Assembly: GCF_003347205.1 (NCBI RefSeq)
Contig: NZ_QQBJ01000022.1
Location: 1 to 64,000 of the forward strand
From: Mycolicibacterium moriokaense
Lineage (GTDB): Bacteria; Actinomycetota; Actinomycetes; Mycobacteriales; Mycobacteriaceae
DNA length: 64,000 nt
Reading direction: 5' to 3'
A program made the position numbers and the translations under genes. Positions within the stretch are counted from its first letter, which is position 1; every line of letters starts with the position of its first letter. Below the pieces are notes generated by a model, which worked only from the letters and a program-made list of their open reading frames with translations, was not told where the DNA came from and did not search any database. Below, in pieces: positions 33,637-40,854 of the stretch.

Positions 33637-34212
33637 TCATGGCTGATTCCAGTCTTCGGCGGTGTCGTCGGATCCGACGAATTGGAACTGACACTCATAA
33701 CAGCGAGCGGTGCGCAGGGCGCGGTTGACCCAGTAGCCGAAGTGACGGTGCGCGCTGGTTGAGGTGTTCTCGGCGGCGACACCGATGGTGCGCAGGACGC
33801 TGTTGGCGACGTTGCAGATCTCGTCGAGGTGCTCATGGGCGCTCTGGCGGGCGTCCGTGCCGTCGTCGACGCGCAGGACTTCGGTCCATCCGCTGGTCAG
33901 TCCGATGAGGCGTTGGTCTCCGGCGGCGTTCTTGATCACGGCGTAGAAGCCGCTGACTTCGGCGTCGTCGTCACCGTTGACTTGCAGGTCGAAGCCGGGG
34001 TCACCGGTGATGACGCCGGCGTGGAGGGCGTCGTGGATGAAGTCCGACAAGGCTGACCCGGCGCCCGGGTCTGTCCACTTGGGCACGTCGCATTCAAGCT
34101 CGTCGGCCTTGGCTGCGCACCAGCGGTCGAAGGCTTCCTCATTGATGCTGAACAGGGTGACTTGTGTCGCAGTGAGGGTCACGGTGAAAGCGGGTGCGGT
34201 GGCGGTGGGCAT
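33637..34212 (-). CDS. Hypothetical protein
   Basis: The 191-residue product is not recognised. It contains LFSINEEAFDRWCAAKADEL, an acidic region with QVNGDDDAEVSGFYAVIKNA, and the C-terminal RHFGYWVNRALRTARCYECQ with one CxxC. The ATG at 34212 follows CAGGAGAC. It is a single-gene unit with promoter and leader hairpin. Confidence 0.75.
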   Translation of the reverse strand: MPTATAPAFTVTLTATQVTLFSINEEAFDRWCAAKADELECDVPKWTDPGAGSALSDFIHDALHAGVITGDPGFDLQVNGDDDAEVSGFYAVIKNAAGDQRLIGLTSGWTEVLRVDDGTDARQSAHEHLDEICNVANSVLRTIGVAAENTSTSAHRHFGYWVNRALRTARCYECQFQFVGSDDTAEDWNQP

Positions 34213-34230
34213 GCGGTGTCTCCTGAAGTG

Positions 34231-34255
34231 TGGGACCGGGCACTCGTGTCCGGCC
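34231..34255 (-). promoter_or_regulatory. 22-nt leader hairpin
   Basis: GGCC/GGTC base and CGAG tetraloop, with one A-C mismatch in the middle stem. Confidence 0.65.
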
Positions 34256-34288
34256 GGAGGTGTGTCGGCGTTCTGCTCGACTGATCCC

Positions 34289-34311
34289 AGTTTAGTGGAG
34301 CCGACCGACAG
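34289..34311 (-). promoter_or_regulatory. RecA-NDp/PafBC-type promoter
   Basis: CTGTCGGTC, 8 bp, TAAACT. Confidence 0.65.
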
Positions 34312-34340
34312 AAACAGGTGCGCCGGGGCGGCGTTCCCCT

Positions 34341-34904
34341 TCAGCTGCGACGTCGGTGATCCGTGGCGCCGGGCAGCGGTTCACCGCCGCGACGACCGAG
34401 TGGGTCGTTCATCTTCTCGGCGGACCAACTCGAGTAATCCGCCGGCGGCTGTGCGCTGACGTAGGCCGCGGTGGACCGAAAGCCGTATCCATCGTCGCCG
34501 CGATCGCGTTCGTGGTCATTGCGCACTCGCAGCTCCCGTTCCTGCTGAGCGGCGTGCTCGGCCTGCTCGGGCGTCGCATCGGTGTAGCCGGGAAACGCGC
34601 TGCAGTCGCCGGCCAGGTTGTAGAAGTGGCCATAGGCGTCCTCGCGGCGGTAGTCGGGGTTGTGCGCGCGCTGCGCGGCATACCACTGGTCGAAGTCCGG
34701 GGCGTTCGGCGGGGTGAACGGGGGCGGGCCGATGTGCGGCCCCCAGGCTGTGACGGCAGGCGGGGAGGTCTCCGCGAGGCGTGCCTGCAGTGCGCGCTCG
34801 TGGGTCTCCAGCGCGGCGACGTCGTTGACCGACCGGGCGGCTTTGGCGCGGCAGTCACCGCTGCACCGTTGCGGCCCACCGGGCTCGTGGCTGGCTTTGC
34901 ACAT
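34341..34904 (-). CDS. MCKASH-tag hypothetical protein
   Basis: This 187-residue protein starts after TGGAGGAA. Its N terminus, MCKASHEPGGPQRCSGDCR, is nearly identical to that of the divergent exonuclease gene at 35100 and probably binds zinc through Cys and His. The rest is Pro-rich and then helical, with no catalytic motif. Its promoter is the class-two element at 34943-34972, back to back with the same element serving the exonuclease, so the two are likely expressed together. Confidence 0.75.
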   Translation of the reverse strand: MCKASHEPGGPQRCSGDCRAKAARSVNDVAALETHERALQARLAETSPPAVTAWGPHIGPPPFTPPNAPDFDQWYAAQRAHNPDYRREDAYGHFYNLAGDCSAFPGYTDATPEQAEHAAQQERELRVRNDHERDRGDDGYGFRSTAAYVSAQPPADYSSWSAEKMNDPLGRRGGEPLPGATDHRRRS

Positions 34905-34942
34905 GGTTCCTCCAACGGATCGGTGGACGCCTTCGTATAGCG

Positions 34943-34972
34943 GTAGTACCGACGCCGGGCCCTGTTTCCGTC
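34943..34972 (-). promoter_or_regulatory. GACGGAA-N15-GGTACTAC element
   Basis: This copy reads leftward toward the gene starting at 34904. The same element occurs at 35005-35034 (+), 40753-40782 (-) and 45710-45739 (-), always with a 15-bp spacer. Confidence 0.6.
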
Positions 34973-35004
34973 GCGGCTGGGGCAATTTCTTGCGCTGGTG
35001 CACT

Positions 35005-35034
35005 GACGGAAATGTCGGCGGCGACCGGTACCAC
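35005..35034 (+). promoter_or_regulatory. GACGGAA-N15-GGTACCAC element
   Basis: This copy reads rightward toward the exonuclease gene and is separated from the divergent copy by 32 bp. Confidence 0.6.
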
Positions 35035-35099
35035 TGAGCTGGAGACGTCGGCCCCGCCGGGCCGCGTCATGGTGTGACGACGAAGCGGAGTGAAGACAC

Positions 35100-35828
35100 G
35101 TGTGCAAGGCCAGTCACACCCCCGTTGGGCCGCAACGGTGCAGCGGGGACGCACGCCATGCGCTCGCGGGGTCGCTGCGCGCGGTGGCGAAGCTGGAACG
35201 TCATCGCGAGGCGTTGATCACCGCGACTTGCGCCGGGGACGCTCTGCCTGGGTGGGGTGGGGCTGTCGAGCTGCGCCGGCAGTACCTTGCCGATGCTGAG
35301 GCGATGTCTCCTCGGGTGGCAGCCACCCGGTTCGCTCGGTCTGTTCTTCGGGAGGGGGTCGCTGTCATCGTGGACACCGAAACGGTCTCCATGGGAGGTG
35401 CGATCTGCGAGATTGCCGCGGTGGACGCCCACACGGGTCGGCCTCTGTTGAACACATTGGTCAATCCACGGTCTCCGATCACGCCGGCCGCTCAGGCGGT
35501 GCACGGGATCTCCGAGCGTGAAGTCACCGCCCCGCACGTGCCGACGTGGGCGGAGGTGCATGACCAGTTCGCGCAAATCGTGGACGGCAAGGTGGTCCTG
35601 GCCTACAACGCCGACTATGACCGGCAGGTGGTTGCCGAGGACTGCCGCCGCTACAGTGTGGACGCGGCTGGGTCGATGTCGCACGTGCATTGGTGGGCTG
35701 ATGTGATGGCACCGCGCAGCGACTTTGAGGGTGCGTCGCGTTGGCTACGCAACGGTGGCGCTCACCGAGCCCTCGGTGACGTCGAGCTGACACGGCGTCA
35801 CTTGCTGACCATGGCAGCTGGTTCGTAG
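35100..35828 (+). CDS. DEDDh 3-prime to 5-prime exonuclease (DnaQ-like)
   Basis: This 242-residue protein starts at a GTG after GCGGAG. Residues 1-19 form the MCKASH tag shared with the divergent gene. The DnaQ-type exonuclease core follows: VDTET (Asp92, Glu94), AVHGISEREV, AYNADYDRQ (Asp174) and HRALGDVE (His222, Asp227). All DEDDh metal-binding residues are present, so the enzyme should be active as a proofreading-like or RNA/DNA trimming exonuclease. It is one of very few plus-strand genes in this region and is driven by the class-two element. Confidence 0.9.
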   Translation: MCKASHTPVGPQRCSGDARHALAGSLRAVAKLERHREALITATCAGDALPGWGGAVELRRQYLADAEAMSPRVAATRFARSVLREGVAVIVDTETVSMGGAICEIAAVDAHTGRPLLNTLVNPRSPITPAAQAVHGISEREVTAPHVPTWAEVHDQFAQIVDGKVVLAYNADYDRQVVAEDCRRYSVDAAGSMSHVHWWADVMAPRSDFEGASRWLRNGGAHRALGDVELTRRHLLTMAAGS

Positions 35829-35852
35829 GGCGGCACTCGGGGCTCCCAGGTG

Positions 35853-36533
35853 TCAGGCTTCGGCCACGCTTACGTTGATCACATCGGTTGGATTAACGAT
35901 GATTTCGTCTTCTCCGCGTGCGCGTAGGTAGGCGATGACCGCGGCGGTGCAGACGGTCCCTGACGCCACTTGGGGGTGTCCGTGCCTTCCGTAGCGCAAC
36001 GCGAAGTTGCGGGCGGTAGTGGCGTTGAGGGTCCAGCTCATTCCAGCTTGTCGCCCATCGACGTTGAATCCGCGGTAGATCGTGAGGGTTTCGGGGTGCT
36101 CGGCGAGGTCCTGGCGCTCTGCCTCGGTCATCATCAGGTGCCGGTGAGAGGCTCGTGCGTCATCTTGCAGGAGGTTGGCCCACAGCGGCTGGTGTTCGTA
36201 GATGTTCTCGGCATCAACCCACAGGTCGGAGAGCATGGTCCAGTAGTCCTCGTCGCCGAGTTCGGCCGCGATGCGGGTGAATGCATGCACCCTAAAGGGC
36301 CGCTCGTGCAGGAACAGGTACTGCGACCACTGCTGGGTTTCGATTGCTCGCCGACATTCGTCTTGCTTTGCCCGCAACCGCGCATCGGCCATGGCGTTGA
36401 GCTGAGGGCTGTGCGGGACGGAGAACACGAGGGGGTGTTTGATAACGGGGCCAAGGAGGGAGTCAACGAGGTAGCCCTGCAGTTCGGAGTCGAGGTCTTC
36501 ACGCCGTCGCATGAGAGTGTCGAGGTCGGTCAT
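35853..36533 (-). CDS. ADP-ribosyltransferase-like protein
   Basis: The 226-residue protein has a helical N-terminal 140 residues and a C-terminal domain with the R-S-E order of mono-ADP-ribosyltransferases: TIYRGFN (Arg), GMSWTLN in place of the STS motif, and GEDEIIV giving E-x-E. E-x-E enzymes usually modify arginine. Phages and plasmids use such enzymes to redirect host RNA polymerase or ribosomes, or as toxins. No antitoxin is obvious, though a small zinc-ribbon protein is encoded just upstream in the same unit. Catalytic activity is inferred. Confidence 0.65.
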   Translation of the reverse strand: MTDLDTLMRRREDLDSELQGYLVDSLLGPVIKHPLVFSVPHSPQLNAMADARLRAKQDECRRAIETQQWSQYLFLHERPFRVHAFTRIAAELGDEDYWTMLSDLWVDAENIYEHQPLWANLLQDDARASHRHLMMTEAERQDLAEHPETLTIYRGFNVDGRQAGMSWTLNATTARNFALRYGRHGHPQVASGTVCTAAVIAYLRARGEDEIIVNPTDVINVSVAEA

Positions 36534-36554
36534 GTCGGTCGTCCTTGTCGGAGG

Positions 36555-36581
36555 TGGGACCCGGGCTCGCAAGCCTGGGGC
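36555..36581 (-). promoter_or_regulatory. Leader hairpin variant
   Basis: The TGCG tetraloop and AGGCT/AGCC stem are kept, but the outer GGCC is changed. It precedes the ADP-ribosyltransferase-like gene inside the operon. Confidence 0.5.
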
Positions 36582-36610
36582 GGGATGTCAGGTCGGGTAG
36601 ACGGGATGCG

Positions 36611-36973
36611 TTACGGGGCTGCTACGTTCGTGTCGTCTTGCCAGATCGCTCTACTACGAACGGTGGTGCGACGGCGGCCCATGCAAGTGGTGCAGGGCGA
36701 GGGGATTCCGCGTTTGGTGCTGAACAGACGTCCTCGGCACTCCCGGCAGGTCACGGTGAGCGCGATCGCTCCGGGTTGGTGTGCTGATGCGCGTGTCCAA
36801 CGGTTCCAGGCGTGCCGCCAGGACGTAAACTGCTCAGGCTGGCGCACCGTCCAACTTGCGAATTCGGTTCGTAGGTCGTGCCATACGTCTACGGAGCGCA
36901 GCTCGGGCAGGGCGGCGGCGAGGACGTGGTGTGGCAGTCGGTGAATTTCGTATGCGATGTCGTGGTTGGGCAT
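36611..36973 (-). CDS. Zinc-ribbon small protein
   Basis: The 120-residue product has a C-terminal zinc ribbon, CRECRGRLFS...CTTCMGRRR, and an N-terminal helical part rich in His and Trp. The ATG follows GAAAGGC. It heads a two-gene unit with the ADP-ribosyltransferase-like gene. It could be a DNA-binding regulator or an accessory protein of that enzyme. Confidence 0.7.
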   Translation of the reverse strand: MPNHDIAYEIHRLPHHVLAAALPELRSVDVWHDLRTEFASWTVRQPEQFTSWRHAWNRWTRASAHQPGAIALTVTCRECRGRLFSTKRGIPSPCTTCMGRRRTTVRSRAIWQDDTNVAAP

Positions 36974-36994
36974 GGCGTTCTGCCTTTCGCGCTG

Positions 36995-37019
36995 GGCGAC
37001 CGGGCACTCGTGCCGGGCC
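36995..37019 (-). promoter_or_regulatory. 22-nt leader hairpin
   Basis: GGCC/GGTC base, CGAG tetraloop, tail GCC. Confidence 0.65.
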
Positions 37020-37046
37020 GAATGATGTTGCGATGAAGCAGGGTTG

Positions 37047-37069
37047 AGTGAACTTGACTGCTATGACAA
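37047..37069 (-). promoter_or_regulatory. RecA-NDp-like promoter, variant -10
   Basis: TTGTCATAG, 8 bp, TTCACT. The upstream half is good; the -10 lacks the usual A at position two. Confidence 0.5.
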
Positions 37070-37137
37070 AGTGTCCCGCTTCTCGAGCGACGCATTGGGC
37101 ACGGCGGGGCCGTGCGTGCGGGTCCGCTAGGCCGTTG

Positions 37138-38925
37138 TCAGGAGTGGGTGCCCCACCAGGCGTAAAGCTGGTCGAGTGAGGGCCCTTGCGCGCCGGCTTC
37201 GGTGACGTTGAGTAGAGACTGCGCGTCGCTGGTCCACACCACCACTGCCTGGCCTTCCTGGGTACCGCAGAACAGTGTTCCGGCCACGATGTCTGGTGCG
37301 GCGTTGCGACGCCAGGGGCCGGGGGACTGGATGTTTCCGGGGCAGGTCACTCGGTCGTAGGTGGCGATGGTGTCGGCGAAGGCTTGGGCGAGTGCCTGCT
37401 TGTCGGCGTAGAGCGTGTACGTAGCTGCAGTTGGCCCGCCGGCGTCGGTGTTGGGTCCGCAGTTGACCGAGGCGTCGGCCGCAGTTTCGTCAGTGGTGCA
37501 GCTTTGCTCCGAATAGCCTTTGGGAAGAGCGCTGTTGAGGCGCCGGAAATCTTCCTCGGTGGGCTTCGCTTGTGCGGTTGCGGGAGCGGCGGCGGGGTCG
37601 GTGTCAGATGATCCCGCGACGTTCCAGACCGCGATGCCAACGAGTGTGAGTCCGACGAGGACAACCGCGCCGATCGTCAGTGCTTTGGCCGAGGGCGCGC
37701 GGCCCGGCGTGGTGGGGATTATCGGGGGTGGCAGCGCGCCGTTGAACGGCGGTGTGGGTCGGGCGGGGGCTGGGCGCGGGGAGCGTGAGTCTTCAGGCCA
37801 GGGTGACGTGTGCACTGGTGGACCGCCGTGGAGCGGGGTCCGTGGGGGCGGACCTGTCGGTGTGGCACCGAACGGGCCGCTGGTGGTCGGTGGAGCCGCA
37901 GATTGGGACCGCGTTGGTGATGTACCGGGGGTGCGTGAGCCGGCGGCGGGAGTTGCGGGGGGACGTGCTGTTGTGGCTGTTCGGACGGGTCCGGTGACCT
38001 CGCCGTCGCCGTGGGTAGCTGCCGGCGGTCGCGCCGTGGGGAGCGTGCCGGTGGTGCTGCGAGCGAGGTCGGGCAGGGCTTCTGGGGGGACGTGTGTGTG
38101 TCCGGCACCGTTGGGCGCTGTCGGGACCGGTGTGTGGTCAGGCGGTGCCGGTGGTTCGGGCTCCTCGGCGGCGACCGGGAACGCCGGTGCGGGGTTGGAC
38201 GGCATCGCGATGTCGGCGCTGGTGGGGCTGTCGTCGGGTACGTGGTCTAGGTCGTCTCGTGGGGTCGAGTTGTCGCCGTCGATGTCGTGGTTGTCGCCAG
38301 GTGCCGGCGGTGCCGCGTCGTCGTGGAGGTCGTCGCTCGCGACCTCAGCACCGGGGCTCTCGTCTTCGGCCGGGTCGTCGTCGGCGGGTGCCGGCGGGGC
38401 CGCGCCATTAAAGAGGTCAGCGCTCTCGGCCCCAGCAACAGTGCCTTCGTCTTCGTCCAGGTCGTCGGTGGAAGCCCTGGGGGTCAGGACAGCGATCTGG
38501 CCGGCCTGGTGGGTGGGCTCGGCGTCTTCGGGCAGGTCGTCGATGTCGATGGCGGCGATGGGCTGAAGTTTGGCGAAGTTCACGCTTTGGTCGTCGAGGT
38601 AGCTGAGGTCCAGCACGTAGGCCATGTCGACCGGGAAGTGCTGCATGCCATAGTGCGGGGCGTCGCCCGGGCGGCTGGGGCGCATCACGATGTCGCTCAC
38701 CCACAAGAAGGGGCCGAGGTCGTCGGCGCCGACACGTTCGGCCGGCAAGGACGCGGTGTCGACGTTCGGGTCGAGGCGGTGCATGATCTGCTCGTCGAGC
38801 CGAGCTGAGAAGTACGTCAGGCCGTCGGGGCCGATCCGGATCTCAACGGTCTCTCCGCTGATCGGTAGCCGCCGACGTAGCTCTTCGGGGCCTTCCCGAA
38901 GATTGCTGATCAAGAACCGTGACAC
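37138..38925 (-). CDS. Single-pass membrane protein with Pro-rich linker
   Basis: The GTG at 38925 opens a 595-residue protein. Residues 1-150 form a cytoplasmic domain (SRFLISNLREGPEELRRRLP, LDLSYLDDQSVNFAKLQP). A long acidic then Pro-rich linker follows to about 440, then one membrane helix (ALTIGAVVLVGLTLVGIAVW), then an outer domain of about 130 residues with two likely disulfides (SCTTDETAADASVNC, TCPGNIQS...LFCG). The outer domain resembles those of mycobacterial envelope proteins associated with secretion or kinases. It follows the gene at 38936 by 10 bp. Confidence 0.75.
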   Translation of the reverse strand: MSRFLISNLREGPEELRRRLPISGETVEIRIGPDGLTYFSARLDEQIMHRLDPNVDTASLPAERVGADDLGPFLWVSDIVMRPSRPGDAPHYGMQHFPVDMAYVLDLSYLDDQSVNFAKLQPIAAIDIDDLPEDAEPTHQAGQIAVLTPRASTDDLDEDEGTVAGAESADLFNGAAPPAPADDDPAEDESPGAEVASDDLHDDAAPPAPGDNHDIDGDNSTPRDDLDHVPDDSPTSADIAMPSNPAPAFPVAAEEPEPPAPPDHTPVPTAPNGAGHTHVPPEALPDLARSTTGTLPTARPPAATHGDGEVTGPVRTATTARPPATPAAGSRTPGTSPTRSQSAAPPTTSGPFGATPTGPPPRTPLHGGPPVHTSPWPEDSRSPRPAPARPTPPFNGALPPPIIPTTPGRAPSAKALTIGAVVLVGLTLVGIAVWNVAGSSDTDPAAAPATAQAKPTEEDFRRLNSALPKGYSEQSCTTDETAADASVNCGPNTDAGGPTAATYTLYADKQALAQAFADTIATYDRVTCPGNIQSPGPWRRNAAPDIVAGTLFCGTQEGQAVVVWTSDAQSLLNVTEAGAQGPSLDQLYAWWGTHS

Positions 38926-38935
38926 AGCGCAGAAC

Positions 38936-39205
38936 CTACCGTCGCCGGGACAGGGTTGACTCGACCACCGCAGGGACGGCGGCCATGTCGTCGTGACCGT
39001 CGAGGGTGAGTTGACGTTGGTCGGAAAGTGGCAGATCGACCCACTCGATGCCAGGGCGTTCGGCGCGAACGTCGACGGCGCTGACTGTGCTGCCGTAATC
39101 GGGCAGGTAGTCCCCTTCTTGCAGGTCATGCGCGATGACCGCCTGGGTGGGTCTGGCGTGCGGAGCGCGCGGTGCCGGCGGACGCTCATTCTCGCGAACG
39201 GTCAT
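38936..39205 (-). CDS. Small hypothetical protein
   Basis: This 89-residue protein starts after GGGGAGA. The central part reads AHDLQEGDYLPDYGSTVSAV and DVRAERPGIEWVDLPLSDQ, typical of a small beta barrel. No family was recognised. It shares a transcript with the membrane protein downstream and has a sigma-A-like promoter rather than the damage type. Confidence 0.65.
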   Translation of the reverse strand: MTVRENERPPAPRAPHARPTQAVIAHDLQEGDYLPDYGSTVSAVDVRAERPGIEWVDLPLSDQRQLTLDGHDDMAAVPAVVESTLSRRR

Positions 39206-39293
39206 CGGCGTTGGTCTCCCCTCTGTCCTCTCGTGCGCGTCGGCGGGCCGCTCCCGGGGTCCGGGCGTCTTCGGCGGTCGTCGCGTGGTGTCT

Positions 39294-39321
39294 AGGTTAG
39301 CTGCGGGTTTGCCCACTTCAA
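39294..39321 (-). promoter_or_regulatory. Sigma-A-like promoter
   Basis: TTGAAG (-35), 16 bp, TAACCT (-10), about 90 bp upstream of the start at 39205. It lacks the RecA-NDp half and the leader hairpin. The remaining gap 39206-39373 holds no gene. Confidence 0.45.
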
Positions 39322-39373
39322 CGTCTCGACAACACTTGATTTCAGGGTTGCTGAGTCTCGGCGGGTGGGCCGC

Positions 39374-40426
39374 TCATCCGGCCAGCGCGGTCGATGCCGT
39401 AGCGGGCTGGTCGTAGAGGTCGGCAAGGTACTGCCGGGTCGCGGCGCTCCACGGCCGGTTGGCGGCGGTGCCCAGGACCGCGGCGGCGACGGGTGGGACG
39501 ACGACATCGGCGAGTTGATGGAAGCGGGCGGTGCGACTGCCGTTCCAGGGATAGTCCCGCGGGAAGCCCTGCAGGTAGCCGGCGTCGGCTTCGGTCAGCC
39601 GCTCACCGGTACTTTCCCGGGTCCAGGACCGCGCTTTCTCTGTCAGGCACCACCCAATTTTGTTCGCAGGGAATAGGTTTCCGCCTGTGGCGCGGCGGTT
39701 TCCGCGGGTGCGGATCATCTCATCGTCCGGCCATCCCAGCACCTGGGCCATGGTGCGCTCGGGCCAGCGCACAGTGGCCGGGTAGTGGTCGCGGCATCCG
39801 GTGGGTTCAGATCGGTTGGCCACCAGGAACACGCGTTTGCGTCGCATCGGCATACCGAGGTGGGCGGCGTCGATGGTGAAGACGTTGACTCCCTGAAAGT
39901 CTTCCATCAGCTCCGCCGCGATGTCCTCGAACATGTACTGAGTCGCGTCAGTGGCGACCTGTTCCAAGGCAAGCCACTCGAGATTAGGCAGCCCGAGCGC
40001 GAAGCGAATGGTTTGTGCTGCCAGCGCTGTTCGTGGGTCGCTAGCTTCGATCAGTTCCTCGGCAATGTCTTCCCAAGGGCAGTCACAGTCCACGCTGCCG
40101 GCATGGGTGATGGCGTCGAGGATGATCTGGAGGTCGGCCGTTCCACTGCGAAGTCCAGCTGAGGAGAATGTCGGGCAGGGGCTTGAGCAAATGAATCCGG
40201 TGGTGTGCGGATAGTCGGCCGGGTCGATGTCGAGGATGTCGGCCAGGACTCGCTGGTGTCCTGCCGCGGTGGCTGCCGCGGCGGCGGCGGCGTTGATCTC
40301 CACGCCCAGAATCTCGGAGCGGGGGATGCCGATGATGGCGGCACCGACGTCCCAGCCGCCGGGGCCGGCGAAGGCGTCGAGAATCGCCGGGGACGACGGG
40401 TGCTGCTGGAACGCGGGTGCGCTCAT
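39374..40426 (-). CDS. C5-cytosine DNA methyltransferase
   Basis: This 350-residue enzyme shows the C5 methyltransferase motifs in order: I (LDAFAGPGGWDVG), IV with the catalytic Cys84 (SSPCPTF), VI (LEQVATDA in place of ENV), VIII (MRRKRVFLV) and X (ADVVVPPVAAAVLG). No cognate restriction endonuclease is next to it, so it is an orphan methyltransferase that may protect the plasmid from host restriction. The ATG follows CAGGAGG. It has its own damage-type promoter and leader hairpin, which would allow remethylation after damage or transfer. Confidence 0.9.
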   Translation of the reverse strand: MSAPAFQQHPSSPAILDAFAGPGGWDVGAAIIGIPRSEILGVEINAAAAAAATAAGHQRVLADILDIDPADYPHTTGFICSSPCPTFSSAGLRSGTADLQIILDAITHAGSVDCDCPWEDIAEELIEASDPRTALAAQTIRFALGLPNLEWLALEQVATDATQYMFEDIAAELMEDFQGVNVFTIDAAHLGMPMRRKRVFLVANRSEPTGCRDHYPATVRWPERTMAQVLGWPDDEMIRTRGNRRATGGNLFPANKIGWCLTEKARSWTRESTGERLTEADAGYLQGFPRDYPWNGSRTARFHQLADVVVPPVAAAVLGTAANRPWSAATRQYLADLYDQPATASTALAG

Positions 40427-40443
40427 CGGGCCCTCCTGGGCGT

Positions 40444-40469
40444 GAGGACCGGGCTCGCGAGCGCCGGCC
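40444..40469 (-). promoter_or_regulatory. Leader hairpin, one-base insertion
   Basis: GGCC/GGTC base and CGCG tetraloop, with one extra base on the 5-prime side. Confidence 0.65.
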
Positions 40470-40492
40470 GGGTTGATCGTTGTTCGGGCGTG

Positions 40493-40515
40493 ATCGTATC
40501 GGAGCGCTACGACAG
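40493..40515 (-). promoter_or_regulatory. RecA-NDp/PafBC-type promoter
   Basis: CTGTCGTAG, 8 bp, TACGAT, upstream of the methyltransferase gene. Confidence 0.65.
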
Positions 40516-40524
40516 CCGCGTTGG

Positions 40525-40713
40525 TCAGCGGCGCTGGCGGCGGACCACTTTCGTGTCCCAGATGCCGGTACCGGGCAAGCGCAGTGTCCGGCGCACCGTG
40601 CCGTCTGCGGCCCGACTGAACCGCAGGGGGCCTGCGCCGGCGCTCACCGACAGGCCGCGCTGGGTCAAGGTGAAGCGGAAGGGGCCCAGCGTCTTGGTCT
40701 TGCGGAACTGCAT
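40525..40713 (-). CDS. DUF4236-like small protein
   Basis: The 62-residue product begins MQFRKTKTLGPFRFTLTQRG and continues LSVSAGAGPLRFSR and LRLPGTGIWDT, the usual order of DUF4236: basic start, LGPFR, GLSxS, and LPGTG near the end. The family is unknown in function and common in mobile elements. The ATG follows CGGAGG. It is one of the genes with the class-two promoter element (40753-40782). Confidence 0.75.
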   Translation of the reverse strand: MQFRKTKTLGPFRFTLTQRGLSVSAGAGPLRFSRAADGTVRRTLRLPGTGIWDTKVVRRQRR

Positions 40714-40752
40714 GGTGATCCTCCGGGTGTCGTGAGCGATGGTGTTGTGGTG

Positions 40753-40782
40753 GTAGTACCGGCCCCGGCGCCGATTTCCGTC
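40753..40782 (-). promoter_or_regulatory. GACGGAA-N15-GGTACTAC element
   Basis: This copy reads toward the DUF4236-like gene at 40713. Confidence 0.6.
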
Positions 40783-40854
40783 GCTGTTCTGCGCAGGTTG
40801 CCCCTGCGCGTGCGCCCTCGCGCGCTCTACCTGCGCGGATGACAGGTCCCCCGG

